The notes beneath the pieces were generated by a model that saw only the letters and a program-made list of their open reading frames with translations, was not told where the DNA came from and did no database searches. The position numbers were made by a program, and so were the translations under genes. Shown piece after piece: positions 1 through 6,740 of a stretch of 17,528 nucleotides of DNA. Positions within the stretch are counted from its first letter, which is position 1. Each line of letters starts with the position of its first letter. The stretch covers positions 1 to 17,528 of the forward strand of contig JAQIDF010000505.1 of assembly GCA_027858145.1 (NCBI GenBank). The letters run 5' to 3'. The stretch is from Prolixibacteraceae bacterium. GTDB taxonomy: Bacteria > Bacteroidota > Bacteroidia > Bacteroidales > Prolixibacteraceae.

Positions 1-1
1 G

Positions 2-199
2 AACATTCTGCTTAACGAATTGGACAAGGAACTCACCAAACGAGGACTTCGTTTTATTCGTTATGCCGACGATTGCAGCATTTTTCTAAAGAGCAAACGC
101 TCGGCAAGAAGGGTGCTGAAAGGAGTAACGAAATTTATTGAAGGTAAACTTAAATTGAAGGTTAATACCGACAAGACAAGCATTTGCACCAATGATTAA
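2..199 (+). pseudogene. Group II intron reverse transcriptase/maturase, RT-domain fragment
   Basis: Open from the window edge, this frame encodes about 65 residues of the RT palm. It contains RFIRYADD, the catalytic YADD box of intron-encoded reverse transcriptases, followed by the helix and strand that normally end with KVNTDKTS. It stops at TAA 197-199, well before the thumb and maturase domains, so the protein is truncated. Past the stop the same frame gives FRQKFGFGG (about 209-235), which faintly resembles the conserved FLGFGF stretch that should follow, suggesting decay rather than a natural end. The rest of the protein (X domain onward) reappears on the same strand near 16972. It is convergent with the CoaB-like gene, whose stop is at 243. 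A retron or DGR reverse transcriptase is less likely given the maturase domain on the right. Confidence 0.85.
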
Positions 200-242
200 A
201 TAAGCTTCTTTCGGCAAAAATTTGGATTCGGAGGTTGGCTGT

Positions 243-917
243 TTAATGAGTTTGTTCAATAGATTCTACTAACTTCTGCAATTCATAAACAATATCCTGA
301 GCAACTTCATTTTTTGATTTTAAGGGGTAGTGATTTATTGTGCCGTCTCTTTTTAATATAGAAACCCGGTTGGTATCGAAGCCAAAACCTTCATCCTTTT
401 TTGGGCTGTTTATTACAATGGCGTCGAAACTTTTTGATTTCAACTTAATGGCAGCATTATCAAGTACATCGTTTGTTTCAAGGGCAAAGCCAATCGATAT
501 TTGTTTGCTGGTTTTAATCTTGCCAAATTCGAAAGCGATATCCGGGTTTTTAACAAACTCAACTAGAGCAACCTGTTCCGATTTCTTTATTTTGCAATTG
601 GATGGGTTTTTAGGCAGGTAGTCGGCTACTGCTGCTGCAAAGATGGCCACATCTACCAGATAAAAATATTGTTTACAAGCCTCAAACATTTCATTGACTG
701 TTACCAATTGAACCACATTTTCTACTGGAACTGTGTGTTGCATGGAAACAGGACCAGAGACCACAATCACCTCTGCACCCTGATTGTATAATACATCGGC
801 AATGGCAAATCCCATTTTGCCGCTCGATTCGTTGGTAATAAACCTTACCGGATCGAGATATTCGCGTGTTGGATCTACTGTGATGAGAATCTTCTTACCT
901 TTCAAATTGTTTTCCAT
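243..917 (-). CDS. Stand-alone CoaB domain (phosphopantothenate-cysteine ligase-like)
   Basis: 224 residues covering only the CoaB half of the usual bifunctional CoaBC (about 400 residues). CoaB joins cysteine to 4'-phosphopantothenate using CTP in coenzyme A synthesis. Visible family signatures are DPVRFITNESSGKMG (22-36), AAAVADYLP (94-102), KIKK (109-112), NPDI (124-127), GFALETND (143-150) and the late FGFDTN (178-183). The first loop reads ITVDPTRE where ITAGPTRE or ITAGGTRE is usual, so a loop glycine is replaced by Asp15. No CoaC flavoprotein decarboxylase domain precedes it; the DUF6695-like gene lies 11 nt upstream. It is the last gene of the run starting at 3698. Since a full CoaBC normally sits elsewhere in such genomes, this is either a paralogue with a special role or a split-gene arrangement. 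The family is secure; the exact substrate is not. Confidence 0.85.
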   Translation of the reverse strand: MENNLKGKKILITVDPTREYLDPVRFITNESSGKMGFAIADVLYNQGAEVIVVSGPVSMQHTVPVENVVQLVTVNEMFEACKQYFYLVDVAIFAAAVADYLPKNPSNCKIKKSEQVALVEFVKNPDIAFEFGKIKTSKQISIGFALETNDVLDNAAIKLKSKSFDAIVINSPKKDEGFGFDTNRVSILKRDGTINHYPLKSKNEVAQDIVYELQKLVESIEQTH

Positions 918-928
918 AGTTCTGATTT

Positions 929-1894
929 TTAACTCACCATTTTGTGAAATCGTATTTTATCTTCTTCAATTTTAATTGTAACAGTATGGCAATGGCTTGG
1001 ATACGTTATTGTAAAAGCATTTAAGCCGATCAAATAAATGTAAGCCTCTTTGTTGTTGTAGAAACCAGTGCATTCAATTGTTCCTGAAGGTGAATAGCGC
1101 GTAACCTTAAGCAGTGACTTTACCGTTTCGACATGAAACCACGATCCTGCTCCTTCGCCTGCCAGCCATTGCGCGTTTTCAGGAATATCGGGGTGCTTTT
1201 CGGGCTGTAGTAAGACCGAATTTAAGAACTTTTGATCGGGCTTAAACGATGGACAAGCGGGTTGTTTACCACTCAGGTTTTCAATAATCGTTTGATTTCC
1301 GAAGGAATGTACATTGTTCAATGGTGTTGGTGTAAGCGGAACCATGAAATACAACCTGAAAAGCTGTTTCCAATTGGGTTTTCCTGCCCGTAACACGGTG
1401 TTTACAAAGCGCGAACAGTTGCTTCCCTTGTATCGGAACGGACCATAAGGGATTGGACTTATAGCCTGCATTTCCAACGCTTTTTCATAAGTCTTTTCAA
1501 AATTGATGGGTGCATACGATGCGTGCAATTTTCCGTCGCCATGGCACGATGGGTTTTGTTGAAGTTCATTCAATATTTCGGTGAAATTCAAAAGCTTTTT
1601 TCCATCCACAGATATCTTTGGTACTGTTTGAACGGTTAAATCGGGGTCGGTAATGGCTCCACGTGCCCTTCCGTGCTGAAAGGGTGAATGATACCGTCCG
1701 AAATCGAAATAGAAACATTTTTCGTGTTCACTATCGACCAAAACCAGTGCGGCATGTCCGACTTTGTAATAGTTGTTTTTGCTGATCCCTAACCCCGAGG
1801 TGATCCATTCGTACCAGGCTCCCGCTTGTTTGCAGTAGGTTTCGGGCCAGGCAATGGCAATGGCAAATCCTGTAGGTTTATTCGTTGTGGTCAT
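929..1894 (-). CDS. DUF6695-like protein, possible permuted papain-fold hydrolase
   Basis: 321 residues, no signal peptide. From memory it resembles the DUF6695 family found beside NRDE proteins in Bacteroidota. Visible features are GHAALVLVD with His47 and SNCSRFVNTVL with Cys160. A His-containing strand ahead of an N-C-S/T-x-F helix is the layout of permuted NlpC/P60-type cysteine peptidases and amidases (for example DUF4105), so His47 and Cys160 could form a catalytic pair; this is inference. Residues 245-321 form a separate region rich in beta-strand-like sequence. Its ATG overlaps the NRDE stop by four bases (1891-1894), so the two are translationally coupled. Nothing in the sequence fixes a substrate. 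Confidence 0.6.
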   Translation of the reverse strand: MTTTNKPTGFAIAIAWPETYCKQAGAWYEWITSGLGISKNNYYKVGHAALVLVDSEHEKCFYFDFGRYHSPFQHGRARGAITDPDLTVQTVPKISVDGKKLLNFTEILNELQQNPSCHGDGKLHASYAPINFEKTYEKALEMQAISPIPYGPFRYKGSNCSRFVNTVLRAGKPNWKQLFRLYFMVPLTPTPLNNVHSFGNQTIIENLSGKQPACPSFKPDQKFLNSVLLQPEKHPDIPENAQWLAGEGAGSWFHVETVKSLLKVTRYSPSGTIECTGFYNNKEAYIYLIGLNAFTITYPSHCHTVTIKIEEDKIRFHKMVS

Positions 1895-2610
1895 AGCTGA
1901 ATGGAATGATTGGTATTTTTGATCAAATCGGAATAATTCATTTCCAAGTTACTGCTTTCATAAATTATTTGCGTGGTGCTAACGGTTTTCAATCCCCCTT
2001 CGCGCTCCATAATCACATTTACCGCATTATCGTTGGTGTGTTTACCGGAATGGAATTGCATTAAATTGGAAGCCGATGGGTTCATTTTGTTTTCTTTCAG
2101 AAATTGATTGAACCACAATTTCCGCTCCTTTCGGTTGGCTTCGGAATACAATGTTACCGAAGACCAGATGTAAAACTGGTTGGTGTTGAGTTGCCGATGG
2201 TGTTTGTCTTTCCCATCCCAAATTAACTCGCTGAACGAGGTGATTTTATTGTCATCAAAATCGATGGTCAACAAGGTGAACGGTTCGGTATGTGTGAGCG
2301 ATTCAGCATTGAAAAGCTGATCGGGATTCAATCTGGCCCTTGCCGCATCAATTAATACTTTGCCCCTACTGTGAGTGTGCAATGGTTGTTTGGTGTGAGG
2401 GACGAATGCCCCGTTGAGCAAACAAACCACACGTCCTTTATTGCTCATGGCAATCCACGAACCTCCGGCCAACGCATCTTTGGGATAGCAAAGGGTGGTG
2501 TCGTCGTGTTGGTATTTTTGCGGAACAATGGTATCGCGAAATGCCTTTTCGTCGCGGTTCGATGTGAGAACGAACCCTTTGGGTTGCGGCATGTAGGTTA
2601 CTGTGCACAT
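1891..2610 (-). CDS. NRDE family protein (TANGO2-like)
   Basis: 239 residues beginning Met-Cys-Thr and carrying SNRDE at residues 17-21, the motif that names the NRDE/TANGO2 family. The family has an Ntn-hydrolase-like fold in which Cys2 after Met removal is the expected nucleophile. Eukaryotic TANGO2 has been linked to haem trafficking and to lipid/CoA metabolism; the bacterial function is unsettled. The gene overlaps the upstream DinB gene by 13 nt and the downstream DUF6695-like gene by 4 nt, and a CoaB domain ends the same run, giving a possible link to coenzyme A. Length and N-terminus agree with the family, so the start at 2610 is firm. Confidence 0.85.
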   Translation of the reverse strand: MCTVTYMPQPKGFVLTSNRDEKAFRDTIVPQKYQHDDTTLCYPKDALAGGSWIAMSNKGRVVCLLNGAFVPHTKQPLHTHSRGKVLIDAARARLNPDQLFNAESLTHTEPFTLLTIDFDDNKITSFSELIWDGKDKHHRQLNTNQFYIWSSVTLYSEANRKERKLWFNQFLKENKMNPSASNLMQFHSGKHTNDNAVNVIMEREGGLKTVSTTQIIYESSNLEMNYSDLIKNTNHSIQL

Positions 2611-3104
2611 GAGTTGTTCCGGTAACGAATGGTTGAATAGGCCACGCCAAATTGTTCGTCGACCAATTGTTTACGGTCGATGGCAATCAAACCCGTTTTA
2701 ATGATGGCCTGATGGTGAATGCTGTGTTCGATGCAATAAGCCAACTCGCGGCTCACCGATGTGGAAATCCTGTTATCCTGAATCCCATCGGTTGAGTAAT
2801 CTGCTTCCATCAATACCGGACTATTTAAATCGAGCGTTTTTAACCCGTCAATAATCCGGTTAATGGTTTCAATGGCGAAAGTTGTGTTTTGGGCTATGCG
2901 GGCATCGCGTTCGCGGCGGTCGTAACTGATGACCCCGGTAAACGAACCTGAAACCAGCAACAGGTAAAACTCCAGAATATGGCGATAATGCTCGCCAATT
3001 GAGGCTCCGAACAGTACTTCGGGACGGGCTGAATAATCATCGCTGTTCAACTTTTCCAATAAACCGCGAAGTTGGTTGAGGTTGTTTTTGGCTGTTTCTA
3101 TCAT
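2598..3104 (-). CDS. DinB superfamily protein
   Basis: 168 residues, predicted all-helical four-helix bundle. Histidines sit where this superfamily binds its metal: GEHYRHILEFY (His39, His42) in helix 2 and EHSIHHQAIIK (His127, His130, His131) in the third or fourth helix. DinB/YfiT proteins include thiol S-transferases such as bacillithiol transferase BstA and mycothiol-dependent enzymes, and a DinB domain also forms the N-terminus of EgtB. No FGE-sulfatase domain is attached, so this is not EgtB. It starts 6 nt after the peroxiredoxin-like gene and overlaps the NRDE gene by 13 nt. A role as a metal-dependent thiol transferase in detoxification is plausible but not shown. Confidence 0.75.
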   Translation of the reverse strand: MIETAKNNLNQLRGLLEKLNSDDYSARPEVLFGASIGEHYRHILEFYLLLVSGSFTGVISYDRRERDARIAQNTTFAIETINRIIDGLKTLDLNSPVLMEADYSTDGIQDNRISTSVSRELAYCIEHSIHHQAIIKTGLIAIDRKQLVDEQFGVAYSTIRYRNNSCAQ

Positions 3105-3110
3105 GGCTAT

Positions 3111-3698
3111 CTATTTTACTGCGTGTAATTTTCTAAAAGGATCATCAATTCCGGCAAACTTCAGCATTTCGTTGTAATCAACATGGTCGTCGAGGTGCTT
3201 GCCGTAGTGTGCTTTCACAATTTTGAAGTTTTCGTCGATAAAGAAATCGGCAGGTAAAAGAGCCATGGAGGCATCTTTGTCTTTTTCGGCAGGTAAACCC
3301 AACGCTTTGGCTTCGCGGTTGGCTGTTTTCATATCGGCCGAGAACATGGTACGCACTACACCCATCATGGATGTTCCTACTCCGTATTGGTCGTAAATAT
3401 CTTTCTTCGGATCGCCAATCAACGGCCATGGACTAATTCCCTGATGAAAGGCGCTCTTTTTCAGTGTTTCGGCTGAACTTTCGAACAAAAACAACAACTG
3501 AACATCTTTCTGTTTGAAGCTGATATTGTTCAGCATAATTTGGTGAACCCGGCGGTTGCAAAACGGACAGTTAACGTTGCGAAAAAATCCCAACACGATT
3601 TTCTTTCCTTTGAAATCGGATAGACTAACTTGTTTTCCATAAATATCGACCGCTTTAAAATCGGGGGCTGTTTGACCTACTTGAATCTTCATCATCAT
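3111..3698 (-). CDS. Peroxiredoxin-like thioredoxin-fold protein (AhpC/TSA family)
   Basis: 195 residues, cytoplasmic. The start VGQTAPDFKAVDIYGKQVSL is typical of AhpC/TSA and redoxin proteins. The active site is NCPFC with Cys44 and Cys47, a CxxC rather than the single peroxidatic Cys of classical peroxiredoxins, so it may be a thiol oxidoreductase or a PrxQ/DUF-type peroxidase. It reads into DinB 6 nt downstream. The TGTCAGG/CGTC promoter element at 3734-3760 lies 35 nt upstream of the ATG, and a hairpin at 3801-3826 separates it from the DUF4395 gene. It is the first gene of a five-gene run ending in the CoaB domain. The start could be any of three consecutive Met codons; 3698 is the longest. 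Confidence 0.8.
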   Translation of the reverse strand: MMMKIQVGQTAPDFKAVDIYGKQVSLSDFKGKKIVLGFFRNVNCPFCNRRVHQIMLNNISFKQKDVQLLFLFESSAETLKKSAFHQGISPWPLIGDPKKDIYDQYGVGTSMMGVVRTMFSADMKTANREAKALGLPAEKDKDASMALLPADFFIDENFKIVKAHYGKHLDDHVDYNEMLKFAGIDDPFRKLHAVK

Positions 3699-3733
3699 CT
3701 ATTTTAAAAGTTATTTTATCTATTTTGAAAGAA

Positions 3734-3760
3734 TAGACGGTAAGAATTTGATTCCTGACA
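3734..3760 (-). promoter_or_regulatory. ECF-type promoter, copy A
   Basis: On the minus strand this reads TGTCAGG, 14 nt, CGTCTA. It ends 35 nt before the ATG of the peroxiredoxin-like gene (3698). The same pair of blocks occurs at five other places in the window, so it is the likely recognition site of the ECF sigma factor encoded at 16250-16801. Confidence 0.75.
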
Positions 3761-3800
3761 GATGAGGTAGATTAATTTTGTAAGAGAAGCATTAAAAGAG

Positions 3801-3826
3801 AAAACACACCCCGAAAGATGTGTTTT
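3801..3826 (-). terminator. Hairpin between DUF4395 and the peroxiredoxin-like gene
   Basis: AAAACACA and TGTGTTTT form a perfect 8-bp inverted repeat around a 10-nt loop. It lies 40 nt past the DUF4395 stop and upstream of promoter copy A. On the minus strand the stem is followed by CTCTTTT, a weak T-tract, and preceded by a run of eight T. It probably ends or attenuates the DUF4395 transcript; the weak U-tract leaves efficiency in doubt. Confidence 0.5.
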
Positions 3827-3865
3827 AACCAAAAAAAACCTTCCAAATCAAACCTCCCCCAAATG

Positions 3866-4309
3866 CTATTTTTTGTACACGAAATTGTAAATGAATGGAT
3901 AAATCTGGCATGCTACACAGAAGCCGAACGCCGCTTCCATGAATGAAAACAGGCCAAGAACTCCGGCAACACTTAAAGCAAGCGTGTTTAAACCGAATAC
4001 TGTTGCCACCAAAACTATACTGCTAAGCATAAGACCAATTCGTGCGGCAAATATTTTCGGCCCGGCGTTGATCAGTTGAACTTCAAGCGGCAGCAACTTC
4101 ACAACTTGTTTTGATGTGATGCCTACCAGACTATATTGTGCAAGGCTGGTTCCCCTTAACAGAAAGTCGATAACCATAAACGCCATGAACCAGAAAGAAC
4201 CTGTATAGGCAAAAACGATCAGGAAAAGAACAGTAAACGCAGCGTTGACTCTAGCTACTCGTTCGTTTATTTTCCGGTCGGATATTGGGCAAAATGCGTA
4301 AGTCTTCAT
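3866..4309 (-). CDS. DUF4395 family membrane protein
   Basis: 147 residues with four likely membrane segments (about 24-38, 40-52, 90-108 and 110-128). It has Cys7 in YAFCPIS near the N-terminus and a C-terminal FCVACQIYP with Cys131 and Cys134. This layout (N-terminal FCP, helices, terminal CxxC) is that of DUF4395 proteins, which are often encoded near thioredoxin-like genes. The paired cysteines at a membrane face suggest thiol redox transfer or metal binding; this is inference. It has its own ECF-type element (copy B) 26 nt upstream and is followed by a hairpin, so it is probably monocistronic. Confidence 0.8.
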   Translation of the reverse strand: MKTYAFCPISDRKINERVARVNAAFTVLFLIVFAYTGSFWFMAFMVIDFLLRGTSLAQYSLVGITSKQVVKLLPLEVQLINAGPKIFAARIGLMLSSIVLVATVFGLNTLALSVAGVLGLFSFMEAAFGFCVACQIYPFIYNFVYKK

Positions 4310-4335
4310 ATTTCTAATTTTAATTGTTTGGGGAA

Positions 4336-4363
4336 TAGACGAAGCACTTTACCGAACCTGACA
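4336..4363 (-). promoter_or_regulatory. ECF-type promoter, copy B
   Basis: Minus strand: TGTCAGG, 15 nt, CGTCTA, ending 26 nt before the DUF4395 ATG at 4309. A T-run precedes the TGTCAGG box, as in copies D and E. It fits the shared pattern of the other copies. Confidence 0.75.
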
Positions 4364-4369
4364 AAAAAA

Positions 4370-4807
4370 TTAGAAAGTGATCACTTTCGCCCCACTTTTC
4401 AAGTAATCGGAAAGTGGTTTACCCATGCCTTTAACATCGAAATCCAACTTCTTCAGGTCATCGACAACATTATATGCTGTTGCACAAGCAATACAGGCTT
4501 CAATCACTACACCATCTTTTTGCATGGTTTTCAGTTTTTCCTGTATTTTAAAGTTCTCGGCAGTCAGTTTTGCCGATGGCCCCCAAATTATGAGGGTAAC
4601 TTCAGTAAACCATGCGTTTGTTTTGGCCGCATGGGTGTACATTAATGCAACACGTTCGGCCACATACGGATCATCGCTTGTCCATACCACTACCAATTTA
4701 TCAGAAGCGTCTGTTTTTGTTTCGTTTTGTGCCATTGCTTTTGAATTTAGAAATAATACCAAAATGGTAAATATCAACAGGAATAATTTTGCATTTAAAT
4801 GTTTCAT
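4370..4807 (-). CDS. Exported DsrE/DsrF-like protein
   Basis: 145 residues starting with a signal peptide (Lys-rich start, hydrophobic 8-20, likely cleavage after AMA-Q near residue 27). The mature part has the DsrE fold pattern: LVVVWTSDDPYVAERV, TLIIWGPSAKLTAEN, then a cysteine loop EACIACATAY with Cys105 and Cys108. Cytoplasmic DsrE/TusD proteins carry persulfide sulfur on a Cys at this loop; exported single-domain versions are of unknown role. The gene lies 24 nt after the FMN reductase and probably shares its promoter (copy C). In a cluster rich in rhodanese domains, a periplasmic persulfide carrier is a reasonable guess. Confidence 0.8.
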   Translation of the reverse strand: MKHLNAKLFLLIFTILVLFLNSKAMAQNETKTDASDKLVVVWTSDDPYVAERVALMYTHAAKTNAWFTEVTLIIWGPSAKLTAENFKIQEKLKTMQKDGVVIEACIACATAYNVVDDLKKLDFDVKGMGKPLSDYLKSGAKVITF

Positions 4808-4831
4808 TTGTATCTAATTTAATAGTGTAAA

Positions 4832-5410
4832 TCAACAAGGCACTCCTATTTCGCGTTGGGCTTTAAATGCTTTGATGTACCATTCAAACTGATCTAAGAA
4901 ACGTGAGGTTGAATTGTCGATCCGATTGTTTTTAGGAACCAAGTTATCGTCAAACAGATCGCTAATTACTGGAAATGGCAACATAGATGAAATGGCTGGC
5001 ATGCCCAGTTCGCCCACAATAACCCTGAGATGAACTGCTGCCCTCACGCCTCCAAACGAACCGGCAGAATAGGATGCAATGGCCGATGGTTTGAAATAGT
5101 ACTCCTGTTGAAAATGATCTAACAGGTTTTTCAATGCGGGAGGAATACTATGGTTGTATTCACCAGTAACGATTAAAAATCCATCAGATTCTTTTAGTAA
5201 CCGGGCAATTTTTTCCATTGGTTCAGGAGCTGTGCCCGGTTTGTACTCCTTATACATTTTATCCAACAAAGGGAGTGTGTCTTCAAGCGGATCGATCAGA
5301 TACACGTTAATGCCTCTTTCAAGCAACCTTTTTTCAAGGTATTTTACTGCCTTTATGCCTTGCCTGTCAGAACGGACCGAGCCGTAAATTAAACTGATTG
5401 TAAGTGCCAT
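4832..5410 (-). CDS. NADPH-dependent FMN reductase family protein
   Basis: 192 residues with a flavodoxin-like fold. The phosphate loop is seen as ISLIYGSVRSDRQG near the N-terminus and the second flavin loop as TGEYNHSIPPALKNLLDHF, which is diagnostic of the NADPH-dependent FMN reductase/ArsH/chromate reductase group. YSAGSFGGVRAA follows as the third signature. Such enzymes reduce FMN, quinones, azo compounds or metal oxyanions with NAD(P)H. It is preceded by ECF-type promoter copy C, 24 nt before the ATG, and followed by the DsrE gene. The precise substrate cannot be read from the sequence. Confidence 0.9.
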   Translation of the reverse strand: MALTISLIYGSVRSDRQGIKAVKYLEKRLLERGINVYLIDPLEDTLPLLDKMYKEYKPGTAPEPMEKIARLLKESDGFLIVTGEYNHSIPPALKNLLDHFQQEYYFKPSAIASYSAGSFGGVRAAVHLRVIVGELGMPAISSMLPFPVISDLFDDNLVPKNNRIDNSTSRFLDQFEWYIKAFKAQREIGVPC

Positions 5411-5434
5411 AATTCTTTGAATTAAATTTTAATA

Positions 5435-5463
5435 TCTGACGTATAGGAAAAGAAAACCTGACA
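5435..5463 (-). promoter_or_regulatory. ECF-type promoter, copy C
   Basis: Minus strand: TGTCAGG, 15 nt, CGTCAGA, ending 24 nt before the FMN reductase ATG at 5410. It lies just after the stop of the GDCCVxC frame (5470). The -10 block keeps CGTC but differs at the following bases from copies A and B. Confidence 0.7.
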
Positions 5464-5469
5464 ATATTT

Positions 5470-5670
5470 TTAAAGATTTTTTTCTTGTATCGAAGGACAT
5501 TTTACCGAGCCATAAGAACAGTACACACAACAGTCGCCCGGTTTTGGGCGGAAAACGGATTTGCAGTTTTCGCATTCGTAAAAGAACTGGCATCCGTCGG
5601 GTGGCATTTCTTCGGTTTTTTGATGCCCCCAACTGGGACATGTTAGTGTTGAGTATTTGATGATTTCTAT
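5470..5670 (-). CDS. GDCCVxC domain protein, no normal start codon (possible pseudogene)
   Basis: The minus-strand frame ending at TAA 5472-5470 encodes a small Cys-rich protein with MPPDGCQFFYECENC and PKPGDCCVYCSYGSVKCP, the hallmark of the GDCCVxC domain (seleno)protein family. Here the site is all-Cys (Cys47, Cys48, Cys51). Family members usually begin shortly before a CPxCG zinc motif. The matching position here is ATA at 5670-5668 (ATA-GAA-ATC-ATC), and no ATG, GTG or TTG occurs in frame between the upstream stop and Met22 (5607). The first zinc motif reads CPSWGH, so its second Cys is Trp14. Either a rare ATA start is used, or translation begins at Met22 and omits the first motif, or the gene is decaying. 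An overlapping 70-residue reading in another frame (5429-5641) is not supported by any family. Confidence 0.65.
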   Translation of the reverse strand: MEIIKYSTLTCPSWGHQKTEEMPPDGCQFFYECENCKSVFRPKPGDCCVYCSYGSVKCPSIQEKNL

Positions 5671-5775
5671 AGAATTATGCTGAAATTTATATGTCCTGAT
5701 GATCCATTTAACACGATTAGTTGTTTTATTTAATTATCCAATATGCCAACCACGAATCAGAAAGATCAGGGCTTC

Positions 5776-6738
5776 CTATTTTTTCACCCATAACGAATCC
5801 ACAAAGTAATTCCGACTATCGAAAAATTGTTTTTCTACCTTAAAGCCATGATTTTCAGCGATAGATTCAATCGTTTCTAAATCGAACTTCCGTGATAATT
5901 CCATGAAAATGGGTTCCCACTGTTTGAAATGAAAACTTTGCTCCAGTGCGCCGATGTGTACGATTTGTTCTCTTTTCGAAACCAAAAAGCTTTTTACTGC
6001 CCCGTTTAGCGGGTTGTATTCGGTGTGCTGTTCAAATTGATCGAGGTTAAAATTGGCATCCAACTCCCGGTTTAAACGGATCAGGTGGTTCAGGTTAAAT
6101 TTACGGGTATGACCATGAGGGTCGCTATAGGCTTTCATGATCACATCGGGAGATTTTTTCATATCGAAACCAATCAATACTTTATCGCCCTTGTGGCAAA
6201 GTGTTGAAAGTTGACCAAAGAAAAGTAAGATCTCTTCGTCGGAAAAATTGCCAATGTTGGCACCCAGAAACAGAATTACCTTTCGGAGACCTGAATAGCC
6301 GTTCAGTTTTTTTACCTCCCGGAAATAATCGCCGGTCTTGGCCTTCACCGAAAGTAAAGGCAATTCAAGTTTCAGACTTTTGACCAGTTCGGTGTTTGCC
6401 TGATGACTTATGTCGATGGGTATATAATGGAAATTGATCAATTTTTCGACCAGGTGCTGCAACAGAATTTTTGTTTTCAATCCATCGCCCGATCCTAACT
6501 CAATCAAATCAAAACTTTGCACCCCTTCTCTGAATGCAAGGGTTATTTGCTCCTTATGTATTGTGAAAATCTCAAATTCACAATCGGTGAGATAATATTC
6601 GGGCATTTGCATAATGTCCTGAAAAATCCGGCTACCTTCATCATCGTAGAAATATTTCGACAACAGAAATTTTTGATTTGCTGAGAGCCCACGAAAGGTG
6701 TCTGTTGCCAGTTCAGACAGAATTGTTTGTTGTTCCAT
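5776..6738 (-). CDS. egtD: L-histidine N-alpha-methyltransferase, EgtD/EanA-like
   Basis: 320 residues, the full length of EgtD. The enzyme trimethylates the alpha-amino group of histidine with S-adenosylmethionine to give hercynine, the ergothioneine precursor. Visible signatures: SKYFYDDEGSRIFQDI (27-42), the SAM loop LIELGSGDGLKTK (78-90), FLGANIGNF (157-165), AYSDPHG (203-209) and MELSRKF (279-285). Residues matching the histidine-binding set of mycobacterial EgtD (N166, Y206, E282, S284, recalled from the literature) fall at N164, Y204, E280 and S282, a constant offset of two, so substrate specificity looks conserved. It starts 2 nt after the EanB-like sulfurtransferase stop, so the two are coupled. 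No EgtB or EgtC is in the window. Together with its neighbour it fits the anaerobic pathway, where it would be called EanA. Confidence 0.88.
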   Translation of the reverse strand: MEQQTILSELATDTFRGLSANQKFLLSKYFYDDEGSRIFQDIMQMPEYYLTDCEFEIFTIHKEQITLAFREGVQSFDLIELGSGDGLKTKILLQHLVEKLINFHYIPIDISHQANTELVKSLKLELPLLSVKAKTGDYFREVKKLNGYSGLRKVILFLGANIGNFSDEEILLFFGQLSTLCHKGDKVLIGFDMKKSPDVIMKAYSDPHGHTRKFNLNHLIRLNRELDANFNLDQFEQHTEYNPLNGAVKSFLVSKREQIVHIGALEQSFHFKQWEPIFMELSRKFDLETIESIAENHGFKVEKQFFDSRNYFVDSLWVKK

Positions 6739-6740
6739 AT

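Noticed and set aside
2..199. Retron or diversity-generating reverse transcriptase
   Set aside because: The sequence style and the maturase X domain plus domain V-like sequence at the right edge fit a group II intron; no msr/msd-like or template-repeat structure was seen.
2598..3104. DinB protein as the N-terminal part of an EgtB ergothioneine synthase
   Set aside because: No FGE-sulfatase domain follows; the next gene is NRDE, and the sulfur step is better explained by the EanB-like protein.
3178..3429. 83-residue minus-strand frame inside the peroxiredoxin-like gene
   Set aside because: Out-of-frame shadow of a clearly conserved gene.
5429..5641. A 70-residue Arg/Lys-rich minus-strand reading frame
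   Set aside because: It overlaps the conserved GDCCVxC frame, resembles no family and has the biased composition of a shadow frame.
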